Assembly: GCF_002940685.1 (NCBI RefSeq) | Contig: NZ_PNFP01000003.1 | Coordinates: forward strand, 62,001 to 126,000 | From: Ensifer adhaerens | GTDB taxonomy: Bacteria > Pseudomonadota > Alphaproteobacteria > Rhizobiales > Rhizobiaceae | DNA: 64,000 nt | Direction: 5' to 3' | Shown here: in pieces, positions 51,809-59,983 of the stretch | Layout: every line of letters starts with the position of its first letter | Position numbering within the stretch: position 1 is the first letter of the stretch | Notes under the pieces: model-generated | What the model was told of the DNA's origin: nothing | Seen by the model: the letters and a program-made list of their open reading frames with translations, nothing else | Database searches by the model: none | Made by a program: the position numbers and the translations under genes

Positions 51809-51837
51809 GCCACTCCGATCCGTTGGCTCGGAGTGGC
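51809..51837. repeat. intergenic hairpin after the dioxygenase gene
   Basis: A perfect 10-bp inverted repeat GCCACTCCGA / TCGGAGTGGC with a 9-nt loop, between the dioxygenase stop and the XapX start. No T-run follows, so it may be an attenuator or RNA-stability element rather than a terminator. Confidence 0.55.
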
Positions 51838-51863
51838 AAGAACATCCATCAAGGATCACCGTC

Positions 51864-52151
51864 ATGAAACTCTATCTGATGTCACTCGGCGCCGGACTCC
51901 TGGTCGGCATTGTCTACAGCCTTCTCAACGTTCACTCGCCGGCGCCGCCGGTCATCGCGCTCGTCGGCCTTCTTGGAATTCTCGTCGGCGAGCAGATCGT
52001 TCCTTTTGCCAAGACACTCTGGAGCAGGGAGCCGGCGGTGATCTCCTGGATCAACCAGATCAAGCCGCACATGTTCGGCCACCTGCCAAAGGGAGAAGAC
52101 CGCAGCGACATGGCAGCAACTCAGCAGGTTGGCATCACGTCCGATAGTTGA
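51864..52151 (+). CDS. XapX domain protein
   Basis: A 95-residue protein of the XapX family (COG4317). Residues 1-55 form two hydrophobic segments (YLMSLGAGLLVGIVYSLLNV, then VIALVGLLGILVGEQIVPFA); the C-terminal 40 residues are polar (SWINQIKPHMFGHLPKGEDR). ATG 51864 with AAGGA 8 nt upstream is used; an earlier in-frame ATG at 51807 overlaps the hairpin. XapX proteins are of unknown function and often sit beside cysteine-hydrolase, dioxygenase or OYE genes, as here. Confidence 0.82.
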   Translation: MKLYLMSLGAGLLVGIVYSLLNVHSPAPPVIALVGLLGILVGEQIVPFAKTLWSREPAVISWINQIKPHMFGHLPKGEDRSDMAATQQVGITSDS

Positions 52152-52274
52152 GCCCGCGACGGAAGCCGACGCCTACTGACAAGTCTGTTCGACGCCGACA
52201 TTGCAACCTCGCCGGCAAACGGCGAAACTTCGACGGGCTGCCTGACCGGCCCCGTCGATCTCTGGAGAACGATC

Positions 52275-53378
52275 ATGAGCGGAACCAGGCTTTTTTCACC
52301 CTTCGAAATGGGATCGCTTACGCTGCGAAACCGCATCGTCATCGCGCCAATGTGCCAGTATTCGGCGACCGACGGGCAGATGAACGACTGGCATCTCATT
52401 CATCTCGGTAATCTGGCCTTGTCGGGAGCGGCGGTGCTTACCATCGAGGCGACGGCGGTCCTGCCGGAGGGCCGCATTTCCTATGGCGATGTCGGGCTTT
52501 ATTCGGATGCCTGCGAGCGCGCAATGGGCCGGGTTCTCGACGGCGTGCGACGGTGGTCCGACATGCCGATCGCCATCCAGCTCGGCCATGCCGGACGCAA
52601 AGCTTCCAGCGAAGTCCCGTGGAAAGGTGGCGGCCAGATCAGTCCGAAGGACGAGGGTGGCTGGAAGACCGTCGCGCCGAGCCCTGTTCCTTTCCGCGAG
52701 GAATATGACCATCCGGCAGCGCTCGATCGAGGTGACCTCGCGCAGGTCCGTGCGGCCTTCGCCGATGCCGCCAGGCGCGCCGCGGCTCTAGGGCTGGACG
52801 CTGTCCAGATACACGGAGCGCACGGCTATCTCCTGCATCAGTTCCTGTCGCCGCTCTCCAATCACCGCACGGACGATTATGGTGGGTCACTGGAAAACCG
52901 CATGCGGTTTCCTCTCGAAGTCTTCGAGGCCGTTCGCGCGGCATTTCCCGCGGACCGGCCGGTGACGATGCGGGTCTCGGCGACCGACTGGGCGCAGGAT
53001 GGCTGGAACATCGAGCAAACTGTCGCCTTTTGCCAGGCGCTCCAAGCCCGTGGCTGCTCGGCCATTCATGTCTCGTCGGGCGGCCTTGCATCCCACCAGA
53101 AAATTGCCATCGGCCCAAGCTATCAGGTCCCCTTTGCGCGCGCCGTCAAAGAAAACGTGGCGATACCGGTCATCGCAGTCGGCCTCATCACCGAGTTCGA
53201 GCAGGCCGAAGCAATCTTGACGATGGGCGATGCCGACCTCGTCGCGATTGCTCGCGCCATCCTCTACGACCCACGCTGGCCCTGGCATGCCGCGGCGCAT
53301 TTCGGCGAGCGGGTGTGGGCGCCCGATCAGTATCTGCGGTCGCAGCCACGACAACTCCGTCATCTCTTCGACCTTTAG
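52275..53378 (+). CDS. old-yellow-enzyme-type NADH:flavin oxidoreductase (YqjM-like)
   Basis: A 367-residue FMN-dependent TIM-barrel ene-reductase. N-terminal LTLRNRIVIAPMCQYSA contains the Cys found in thermophilic-like/YqjM OYEs; VQIHGAHGYLLHQFLSPLSN holds the substrate-binding His pair; and DDYGGSLENRMRF follows. The phosphate loop is ADLVAIARAILYDP. ATG 52275 has GGAGA upstream. It probably reduces quinones or alpha,beta-unsaturated carbonyls, in keeping with the adjacent ring-cleaving dioxygenase. Confidence 0.93.
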   Translation: MSGTRLFSPFEMGSLTLRNRIVIAPMCQYSATDGQMNDWHLIHLGNLALSGAAVLTIEATAVLPEGRISYGDVGLYSDACERAMGRVLDGVRRWSDMPIAIQLGHAGRKASSEVPWKGGGQISPKDEGGWKTVAPSPVPFREEYDHPAALDRGDLAQVRAAFADAARRAAALGLDAVQIHGAHGYLLHQFLSPLSNHRTDDYGGSLENRMRFPLEVFEAVRAAFPADRPVTMRVSATDWAQDGWNIEQTVAFCQALQARGCSAIHVSSGGLASHQKIAIGPSYQVPFARAVKENVAIPVIAVGLITEFEQAEAILTMGDADLVAIARAILYDPRWPWHAAAHFGERVWAPDQYLRSQPRQLRHLFDL

Positions 53379-53895
53379 GCAAAGGTTCGCATCCGGGCTC
53401 GCTTGCGATTGCACCGACGAAAGAAGACCGCCTCCTGCGGCAGGAGGCGGTCTTGGCGGGCCGGGGCGGGCCGGGGCTTCGGGGAGGGCACACCGAAGCC
53501 GGAACTGGAGATGCGGTCTGTCGCCCCGATGCGAAGCGACGGTTGAAGTGTAGACCTGCGCCTCGCCTGACGTAACTACACTTGGGTATCGACACGCCTG
53601 GACAAGCAGGTCAGCGTCTCGGGTCAGAACGTCGACGGGCCAAGGGGTCGCCACCTCCGGCTTGCATACGCGCCAGGTTGCGAGAAGCGAGCGTGTTGCC
53701 CAGCCCGGAGCGTCTTTTGCCGGTGGTTCCGTCCAAACAGCAATCGTTGCTTCAAGATCAAGGACCACGGCGTCGCCTAGATCTCATCCGGACGCGAGAG
53801 GGCCCGCCAGCCATCGAGGTCAAGCTACCAGGCGCATAATCAGTTTTTTTGCAACGGGCCGGCTGACGCCCTGCCGGAGAAGAGAGAGGTACCCC
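53379..53895. other. 517-nt stretch without a supported gene
   Basis: Between the old-yellow-enzyme gene and the GNAT gene. Contains a strong hairpin (listed separately) and several chance open frames on both strands. It could hold a decayed gene or a small RNA, but no start signal or domain was recognised. The last 20 nt contain GAGAGAGGT, the GNAT gene's ribosome-binding site. Confidence 0.45.
53424..53454. terminator. strong hairpin after the OYE gene
   Basis: A perfect 14-bp inverted repeat AAGACCGCCTCCTG / CAGGAGGCGGTCTT with a 3-nt loop, 46 nt beyond the OYE stop. Read leftwards it is followed by CTTTCG, so a minus-strand transcript is also possible. Most simply it is the terminator of the rightward OYE gene. 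Confidence 0.65.
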
Positions 53896-54186
53896 GTGAA
53901 CCAATCCGAAAACAACATCGTCATCGAGCGACCGGAGCTGCACCGCTTCGAACTGGCGGTCGACGGCGGCATCGCCGCCGTCTACTACCGCGTGGAGGAG
54001 GGGCGCCTGGTGTTGATCCATACGGAAGTCCCTGAGGAACTGTCCGGCCGCGGGATCGGTTCGCGGCTGGTGACCGGTGTTTTCGATCTCGTGAGAGCCA
54101 GCCACCGGGAGGTCGTCATCCGTTGCCCCTTCGTGGCCGCCTGGTATGCCCGTCATCTGGATTACGGTGACGTCGTCGACGGTTGA
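53896..54186 (+). CDS. GNAT-type N-acetyltransferase (short, YjdJ-like)
   Basis: A 96-residue acetyltransferase of the compact NAT/YjdJ class. The acetyl-CoA loop reads VPEELSGRGIGSRLVTGVFD (residues about 49-68), followed by VVIRCPFVAAWYARHLDY. GTG 53896 is chosen since the domain begins there and GAGAGAGGT lies just upstream. Such short GNATs have unknown substrates. Converges with the DoxX gene; 27 nt between. Confidence 0.85.
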   Translation: MNQSENNIVIERPELHRFELAVDGGIAAVYYRVEEGRLVLIHTEVPEELSGRGIGSRLVTGVFDLVRASHREVVIRCPFVAAWYARHLDYGDVVDG

Positions 54187-54213
54187 CCGGCGCGATCGGG
54201 CCGGAACCTCCCG

Positions 54214-54609
54214 TCAGACCTTCGCGTCACCGCGCGCCGCATCGACACTGACAGGCCCTCCGCCTGCGGCAGCAAGGTAGAGGAACACGAAACAGAAGAT
54301 AATGGCGGCCGTGCCGCCGTTCTGCGCCGGATAGAAGCCCTGCGGCGCATGGCGGAGAAAATAGGCCGACGCCATGACGCCGGACAGAATGAAGGCGGAA
54401 AGCCGGCTTTTGAAACCAACCAGCAGCGCGAAACCGAGCACGAGTTCGAACAGTCCGGCAATCCAGGGCAGGGAACCAATGGGCGGCCCGCCGTCGCTTG
54501 CCGGAAAGCCGATGACCTTCTGCGTTCCGTAGCTGAAAAGCACGAGCGCGGAGACGGCCCGCAACAGACTGAGCAGATAGGGGGCTAGCTGGTTGGACAA
54601 AGCGCGCAA
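54214..54609 (-). CDS. DoxX-family membrane protein
   Basis: A 131-residue protein with about four transmembrane helices and the DoxX pattern: LLRAVSALVLFSYGTQKVIG, WIAGLFELVLGFALLVGF, and ASAYFLRHAPQGFYPAQNGG near the C-terminal half. TTG 54609 is proposed as the start with AAGGA 7 nt upstream; a TTG at 54642 would add 11 residues. DoxX proteins are associated with redox balance and quinone pools. Consistent with the neighbouring detoxification genes. Confidence 0.82.
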   Translation of the reverse strand: MRALSNQLAPYLLSLLRAVSALVLFSYGTQKVIGFPASDGGPPIGSLPWIAGLFELVLGFALLVGFKSRLSAFILSGVMASAYFLRHAPQGFYPAQNGGTAAIIFCFVFLYLAAAGGGPVSVDAARGDAKV

Positions 54610-54658
54610 GAGATTTTCCTTTGCAGTCGACCGGCAGGTCAATGTGAACGTGATCCGA

Positions 54659-54714
54659 GGCGCTAAAACGATACGACCGGCCCCATGCGAGGCCGGTCGT
54701 ATCGTTTTAGCGCC
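54659..54714 (-). terminator. 24-bp-arm terminator hairpin after the isochorismatase gene
   Basis: A perfect inverted repeat with 24-bp arms (54659-54682 and 54691-54714) and an 8-nt loop. Each arm includes ACGATACGACCGGCC flanked by an AAAA/TTTT tract, so RNA from either strand forms a GC stem followed by TTTT. It begins 15 nt past the isochorismatase stop (leftward) and probably ends that transcript. Confidence 0.85.
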
Positions 54715-54729
54715 AGGGGGAATGGACCC

Positions 54730-55419
54730 TTACTTCGCCGGGTTGGGTCCGATGGTCTTGCCGTGGGTGACGCGTTCGCCAGCCTTGTGGACCATGGTGT
54801 AGGCGTAATCGATGCCCATGCCATAGGCGCCGGAATGTTCCTTCACCACGGAGGTGACGGCATTGTAGGTTTCCTTGCAGGCCCAGTCGCGTTGCCATTC
54901 GAGCAGGACCTGCTGCCAGGTGACCGGGATGACGCCGGCTTGGACCATGCGGTCCATGGCGTATTTGTGGGCGTCGGCAGAGGTGCCGCCGGAGGCGTCG
55001 GCGACCATGTAGATCTCGTAGTCCGGAACATCATGAAGGGCCGAGAGCGCAAAGGTGGTGTTGCAGACCTCGGTCCACAGGCCCGAGACGACGATCTTCT
55101 TGCGGCCGTTGGCGGCATTCTTGGCGAGCGCATCGCGCACGTTCTGGTCATCCCAGGAGTTCATCGAGGTGCGCTCGAGAATGTCGTTATCCGGGAAGAC
55201 GGCGAGCAGTTCGGGATAGGTGTGGCCGGAGAAGGATTCCGTCTCGACGGTGGTGATGGTCGTCGGAATGTTGAAGACCTTGGCGGCCTTGGCGAGGCCG
55301 ACGACGTTGTTCTTCAGAACCTGGCGGTCGATCGACTGGACGCCGAAGGCCATCTGCGGCTGCTGGTCGATGAAGATCAGCTGGCTGTTCTGCGGGGTCA
55401 GGACTTCGAGTTTGGACAT
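54730..55419 (-). CDS. isochorismatase-fold cysteine hydrolase (YcaC-like)
   Basis: A 229-residue cysteine hydrolase. Catalytic residues: Asp in LIFIDQQPQM, Lys in NGRKKIVVSG and Cys in LWTEVCNTTFAL (around residue 120). The C-terminal portion, HSGAYGMGIDYAYTMV, agrees with the YcaC type. The substrate is unknown; several YcaC-like enzymes hydrolyse amides. Followed by a long terminator. It is transcribed alone. Confidence 0.9.
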   Translation of the reverse strand: MSKLEVLTPQNSQLIFIDQQPQMAFGVQSIDRQVLKNNVVGLAKAAKVFNIPTTITTVETESFSGHTYPELLAVFPDNDILERTSMNSWDDQNVRDALAKNAANGRKKIVVSGLWTEVCNTTFALSALHDVPDYEIYMVADASGGTSADAHKYAMDRMVQAGVIPVTWQQVLLEWQRDWACKETYNAVTSVVKEHSGAYGMGIDYAYTMVHKAGERVTHGKTIGPNPAK

Positions 55420-55596
55420 TGTCTCTCTCCTCTTTGAGTGGTTGGAAGCCTGGTGTCAGGTCTTCGCCGGTCTGTTGAACTTGTCTGGTGAGAACAGATG
55501 TAGCGGATCGGATTGCGCCGATGAATTGCAATAATAGTTTCGATTGAATTACCGATATCGCAACAATAGGCAGGCGTTCGTCTCCAAGGGCCTTCA

Positions 55597-55623
55597 GGAG
55601 CATCCGCTGAAGGCGGATGCTCC
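55597..55623 (-). terminator. hairpin after the small secreted-protein gene
   Basis: A perfect 11-bp stem GGAGCATCCGC / GCGGATGCTCC with a 5-nt loop, 7 nt beyond the stop of the leftward gene at 55631. No T-run is present. Confidence 0.6.
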
Positions 55624-55630
55624 GCTTTCC

Positions 55631-55846
55631 TCATCGGGGATGGGGCCATCTGAGGTTGCTGAACGGGGTCCGGGAAACGCCCTTGTAATAGGCGCCCGCC
55701 TTCGGCGGCGGTTGGTTCACAACCACCTTCGCCCCGGAGGAGCGGACTTTGGTCTTTGGCGAGGCACGGTCATCGCCAAAGGCAGCCGATGAAGCAATCA
55801 GGATCGAGATCGCCGCTATGGCAACAGTTCTGGCTATGTCTTTCAT
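55631..55846 (-). CDS. small exported protein, unknown function
   Basis: A 71-residue protein with an N-terminal signal peptide (MKDIARTVAIAAISILIASS, cleavage probably after SAAFG) and a short, basic, proline-containing mature part ending SRTPFSNLRWPHPR. AGGA lies 7 nt upstream of ATG 55846; the frame continues to 56026 but without such a signal. A hairpin follows the stop. No family recognised. It may be a periplasmic peptide. Confidence 0.65.
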   Translation of the reverse strand: MKDIARTVAIAAISILIASSAAFGDDRASPKTKVRSSGAKVVVNQPPPKAGAYYKGVSRTPFSNLRWPHPR

Positions 55847-56334
55847 GCCTGGTTCCTTTGCGGGCGTTGTCAGCGACGACCGTGCCTTCTGCGCGTCCCG
55901 CACCTCCCAACAGGAGCGGGGCCCAAGGGTGGATGTCCAGACCAATGTGCCGCCGCCGGCAGAAAATGGTGCCATTGCCGGGGGAGAGGCGCAGGAGAGG
56001 GGGATGCCAAATGCCCTTGAGGTCACCGGCTTGGCGAACGGGTTGTCGAGCGGGCGGCCGGCGCCAGCATGGGCGAGACGAGAAGGCTCAAGGATGGTGG
56101 CGTGGTTGCCAGGATCATCGGCTTCTCCCTGATCAGTTGCCGGTGCGGGACTGTTTCTTGAATATTGCGTCCATTTCGCTGCCGTTTCTTGTCGGGAATG
56201 TCTGCTTTTTGAAAATTCTCACGTCCAAGCAGCGAACTCCGCGGACGCCCGCGCGTTTTCCGTTGATCTTATCGCCTGTTGCGCCGCCACGCGCGATGGG
56301 TTTGCCCGAACCACCGTTGCCGCCTTTGGCGGGC
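55847..56334. other. 488-nt stretch with no supported gene
   Basis: Lies between the small exported-protein gene (leftward) and the end of an AraC gene (also leftward). The 5' promoter of the small gene is presumably at 55850-55950. Chance open frames exist on both strands; none has a domain or convincing start. Confidence 0.45.
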
Positions 56335-57213
56335 TCAGGGACGCCGGTCGCGACGGAAGCGAGCGGGCGTGGTGCCCGCGATCACGGAAAAGCTTCTGGT
56401 CAGATGGCTCTGATCGGCAAAACCGCAGCGAATGGCGATCTCGGCGATAGGCACATCCTGGAGCAACAGTTCCTTGGCGCGGGCAATGCGGTACTCCGTG
56501 AGCCAGCGCAACGGTGTCTGGCCGAAGCTCGCCTTGAAGGCCTGAATGAAATAGCTTCGAGAGAGCTCGCAGCTATTGGCTAGGTCCATCATCGACAGGT
56601 GCCCGTCGAGCCGCGCGGCCAGGTACTCCAACGCGCGCTTTTCCTGCCAGGGCGCCAGCGTTCCCTTGCGATCGCCCGGAAAATACAACCCGCCGTACTT
56701 CTGCGCGAGATGCGTCATGATCGCGAGCGCCACCTGATCGATGAAGAGCCGGCTGGCTTGTTTCGGACGCTCAAGCGCGGGCAGCAGCGCGTGCGCGAGG
56801 CCGAGAATAACGGGATCGATCGTACCGGGAGGACATTCCAGGCCCACAAGGTCAGGCCGCCCGATTTCAGCGGCGAAGTCGCGCACATGCTGAAAAGGGA
56901 TCCGGAAGCGTACATTGTCGAACGGGGACAGATGATGGCAACGCCATTCCTCGCGCAGGTCCGTGATGGCAAGTGCCCCCTCCCGGTGGCCGCCTTCGAA
57001 GATCAGCGACTTGCCACGCCAAAGCCGATGGAGTCGAAAATCGCGCAATTGCGTGATGATGCTGAAGGCGTCCTCGCGCGCGTTCGCCGGGCTTGGCGCC
57101 AGGTCTTCCCGATCGGACTTCAACCGCACAATGGAGATGGGAGACGCATCGACGAACGATCGGCGTATGGCGCCCGGCTCTTGGCTGTCTTCTGGGGCGG
57201 ACTGCCTGTACAT
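56335..57213 (-). CDS. AraC-family transcriptional regulator (first of two)
   Basis: A 292-residue regulator. The C-terminal 100 residues hold the two AraC helix-turn-helix motifs: MMDLANSCELSRSYFIQAFK, then VPIAEIAIRCGFADQSHLTR, followed by GTTPARFRR. The N-terminal effector domain (FEGGHREGALAITDLREEWR) is divergent. A second AraC gene starts 64 nt upstream in the same direction. The regulated genes are unknown; no neighbouring enzyme is divergent from it. Confidence 0.92.
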   Translation of the reverse strand: MYRQSAPEDSQEPGAIRRSFVDASPISIVRLKSDREDLAPSPANAREDAFSIITQLRDFRLHRLWRGKSLIFEGGHREGALAITDLREEWRCHHLSPFDNVRFRIPFQHVRDFAAEIGRPDLVGLECPPGTIDPVILGLAHALLPALERPKQASRLFIDQVALAIMTHLAQKYGGLYFPGDRKGTLAPWQEKRALEYLAARLDGHLSMMDLANSCELSRSYFIQAFKASFGQTPLRWLTEYRIARAKELLLQDVPIAEIAIRCGFADQSHLTRSFSVIAGTTPARFRRDRRP

Positions 57214-57276
57214 CGTCTACTCCCAACTCACGGGCGAATGAAAGATTGCCCAACGTTCTTCGCTGAAGCAATTGGA

Positions 57277-58062
57277 CTAATGGAGGCCCCGCCGCCGCCA
57301 AGCCGAAGGCATGACGCCCGTTATCTCGACAAAGACCTTCTCGAAATGTCCGAGGCTGCCGAATCCGCAGACACGTGCAATGTCCTCCAGCGAGAGCGCA
57401 TGGTTGGCGAGATGTGACTTCGCGCTTTCGATTTGTGCGGCAATGGGCCGAAGCGTGGTTCCGGATGCTTCCCCCATCAAGGTTGCCTGCGCCTTTCGAT
57501 CGCCTCCCTCCATCGGCTCGCCATACCGGTGCAGAAGGTGGGCGCAGATGGCGACCGCCACGGGTCGCAGCGGCGCAGGGGCTGTTCCGGTCCCGGCAAA
57601 GAACGCTATGAGCGCGGTGCCGAGATTGCGAAGCACCGGATCCGGTTCGCCGCGACGGCATATCAGCCGGCGTGATCCGGCTTCCGGCGACAGCTCCGCG
57701 GTCTCGCTGAAAAGGGTCCTCGGCAACACGAATGCCAGCGAGCGTAGCCGACTGTGGAGACGGATGGTCGCCCCATCCGCGAGATCAACGAGACAGATCG
57801 TACCGCGTGCGAAGTGGCGACGCTCGGTGCAGGAACCATCCACTCGGATGTCGGCGTGTTCGGCGTCCTCAAGATAGAGCATGAGGAAATAGCATTCGGA
57901 GGCGGGGAGCCGGATATCATTTTCGCCGTCGGTCCTCAGTTCCCGGCAAATGCTGGTCACGGAAAAGGTCGCGGCGCGAATTGGAACGGTGGTCAGGCAG
58001 GGGGCCTCGGGCGTCCCGAAGCAGACACCAACACATGCCATGTCTTTGCTATCGAAGTTCAA
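57277..58062 (-). CDS. AraC-family transcriptional regulator (second of two)
   Basis: A 261-residue AraC protein with a C-terminal domain containing LSLEDIARVCGFGSLGHFEK and GVMPSAWRRR; the first helix-turn-helix (around IESAKSHLANHA) is less clear. The N-terminal half has an AraC_binding_2-like appearance (FARGTICLVDLADGATIRLH). It is a relative of, but clearly different from, the regulator at 56335. Start at ATG 58062. Confidence 0.87.
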   Translation of the reverse strand: MNFDSKDMACVGVCFGTPEAPCLTTVPIRAATFSVTSICRELRTDGENDIRLPASECYFLMLYLEDAEHADIRVDGSCTERRHFARGTICLVDLADGATIRLHSRLRSLAFVLPRTLFSETAELSPEAGSRRLICRRGEPDPVLRNLGTALIAFFAGTGTAPAPLRPVAVAICAHLLHRYGEPMEGGDRKAQATLMGEASGTTLRPIAAQIESAKSHLANHALSLEDIARVCGFGSLGHFEKVFVEITGVMPSAWRRRGLH

Positions 58063-58211
58063 CGCGCATCCCTTGGCGGCATCTCAGGAACAATCTTGCC
58101 GGAGGTCCGGCGTCCAGACTGTATTTCAGGCCGCGTCGACGTGCAACGCGACGGCGAGCCGACCTCGCCGCTCCGCGACCAGGCGGCCCGAAAGGCGGCG
58201 AACGCGTTCAA

Positions 58212-58451
58212 CTACGCGCGAATTCGAGCATTGCGCTTTCGCGGCGGCATGGCCACGACCTTGGCAGATCGCGGGCGTTCTTCCTTCGCATCGGCCGGGT
58301 TTCCGCCGAAATTTTCTCCGGACGCAGCGCCGTCCATGCGCCCGGCCGCTGACCTGGTCGCTATCGGCGTGAAGGTCCCAAGTAGTTCTGGACGCAGCCC
58401 GTCGCCGCGCTGAGCAGCAACGGCATGCAAAGCTTGCAGCAATGTCATCAT
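58212..58451 (-). CDS. possible small hypothetical protein
   Basis: A 79-residue frame with GGAGAG 7 nt upstream of an ATG ATG start. The product is basic at its C-terminus (AMPPRKRNARIRA) and has no recognised domain or signal peptide. Flanked by 149 nt (left) and 221 nt (right) without genes. Codon use is ordinary, but the frame could be chance in GC-rich DNA. Confidence 0.35.
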   Translation of the reverse strand: MMTLLQALHAVAAQRGDGLRPELLGTFTPIATRSAAGRMDGAASGENFGGNPADAKEERPRSAKVVAMPPRKRNARIRA

Positions 58452-58672
58452 GGCTCGTCTCTCCGTTGTGATCTGCGGCTCGCCTCAAACATGGGACGGC
58501 GTGGCGGGCCGCCATTCGGATCATCGAGGGGGGCGGGCTTGCCCATCCAACCATCCGCTGCAGCTCGGGATACGAATTGTCGTCCTCCCGCTGCTGCAGC
58601 TCCGGCCCCTGCGCTCCGAATACCCCGATCCGACTCCCGAAGGCCGCCGGCCGCAGTGCCGGCGGCGCATGT

Positions 58673-59416
58673 TCATCGCGCGTCGTGGAAAATGATCCCG
58701 AGCGTGTGGCGCATGCCCGACCGGACGCGGCTGACACCGTGACGCAGGTTGACGCGATACGTTCCCTTCGTTCCCTGGACCGGACGGTTGTGGACGGCAA
58801 AGGCGACGGCGTCGCCCTGCCGGAGCGGCACCACCTCGACGCGGCTCTGCATGCGCGGACGCTGTTCGGTCAGTGCAAATTCGCCGCCCGTGAAGTCGCG
58901 GCCCGGCTCGGAGAGCAGGATCGCCACCTGGATCGGAAATGCGAGATCGCCGTAAAGGTCCTGGTGAAGGCAGTTGAAGTCGCCCGGTACATACTGCAGC
59001 AGCAGCGGTGTCGGCCGGATCTGGCCGGCCTCGTGGCATTGCTCAAGGAACGCGGCATGCTCGCCGGGAAACCGCTCGCCAAGTCCCATCCGCTCGTTCC
59101 AGGCGTTGGCGACATCGGCGAGGCGCGGGTAGAGCGCAGTGCGGATGCCGCCGATGAGATCGGGCAGCGGATACTTGAAGTAGCGATATTCGCCCTTTCC
59201 GAAACCGTGCCTGGCCATGACGATATGGCTGCGGAAATGGCTTTCATCGGCATAGAGCGACGCGACGCCGCTGCATTCCTCAGGCGTGAGAAGTTTGGGA
59301 AGGACAGCGCAGCCGAAGCCGTCGAGCTCGCCGGCAAGCGCTTTCCAGTCGTAGGTGGCAATTCGAGCCTGCGCGGACGTATCCGCCGAGGCCATGTTGT
59401 TTGCAATCTCGTTCAT
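58673..59416 (-). CDS. 2OG-Fe(II) oxygenase-family protein
   Basis: A 247-residue dioxygenase. The iron motif HxD is FNCLHQDLYGD (around residues 147-155), with the distal His in VNLRHGVSRVRSG near 228. PIQVAILLSEPGRDFTGGEF is the usual barrel strand of this fold. The protein is unlike AlkB in length and sequence. ATG 59416 has GGAAG 7 nt upstream. It stands beside the ada-alkB alkylation cluster on the same strand, so a link to nucleic-acid or protein demethylation is suggestive but not shown. Confidence 0.85.
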   Translation of the reverse strand: MNEIANNMASADTSAQARIATYDWKALAGELDGFGCAVLPKLLTPEECSGVASLYADESHFRSHIVMARHGFGKGEYRYFKYPLPDLIGGIRTALYPRLADVANAWNERMGLGERFPGEHAAFLEQCHEAGQIRPTPLLLQYVPGDFNCLHQDLYGDLAFPIQVAILLSEPGRDFTGGEFALTEQRPRMQSRVEVVPLRQGDAVAFAVHNRPVQGTKGTYRVNLRHGVSRVRSGMRHTLGIIFHDAR

Positions 59417-59664
59417 ACCGTGGCTTCCTTCTAGAACCCACTTGCGTTCCGATCGCGCGCGAAGCCCGGTCTGGCGCAAGCAAGCGCGAGACTGCTTTCT
59501 CGCTGCCTGAAGCTACGCAAATGGGCGGGGTGAAGAACTCCGTTTCTTATCCTCTAATCGACTTGTCCGATTGGCAGAGGTGCATGCTTGCTGTTGGGCG
59601 CACATCGTAGCACGGCGAGAAAAGGCGGAGGTGAAGACGCGCAGCGCACCGCTCGATCGATGCA

Positions 59665-59916
59665 TCAGGCCAATCGGAGGATCGTGGTTTCCGCGAGAAG
59701 ATAGGTCTCGCCGGAGGCGAGGCGGGCTTCCACTTCGCCGTTGTCGCGCATCTCCAGCTCGACATAACCGGCGGCCACAAGCTCGCCGATGTACCTCATC
59801 ACCAGCGCTTTGTCCGCGTTGCCCTGCGCCAGCGCAACAAGTGTGTCGATCGCCTCCCGGCTTGCGGGAGGCTCGCGCCGGTTGCTTCTCGCATCGTTAC
59901 CGCCCGGCGAAGACAT
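59665..59916 (-). CDS. small hypothetical protein downstream of alkB
   Basis: An 83-residue acidic protein from ATG 59916 with GGAG 9 nt upstream. The core, LAQGNADKALVMRYIGELVA and VELEMRDNGEVEARLASGET, looks like a folded winged-helix-sized domain. It starts 67 nt beyond the alkB stop, so it may be the last gene of the alkylation-repair operon. No family is recognised. Confidence 0.55.
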   Translation of the reverse strand: MSSPGGNDARSNRREPPASREAIDTLVALAQGNADKALVMRYIGELVAAGYVELEMRDNGEVEARLASGETYLLAETTILRLA

Positions 59917-59983
59917 GAGCGTGGGCTCCTTGATCTAGCCGTTGCCGCGGGCAGGCCGCAGCAAACCGAAAGTGGATCGGACG

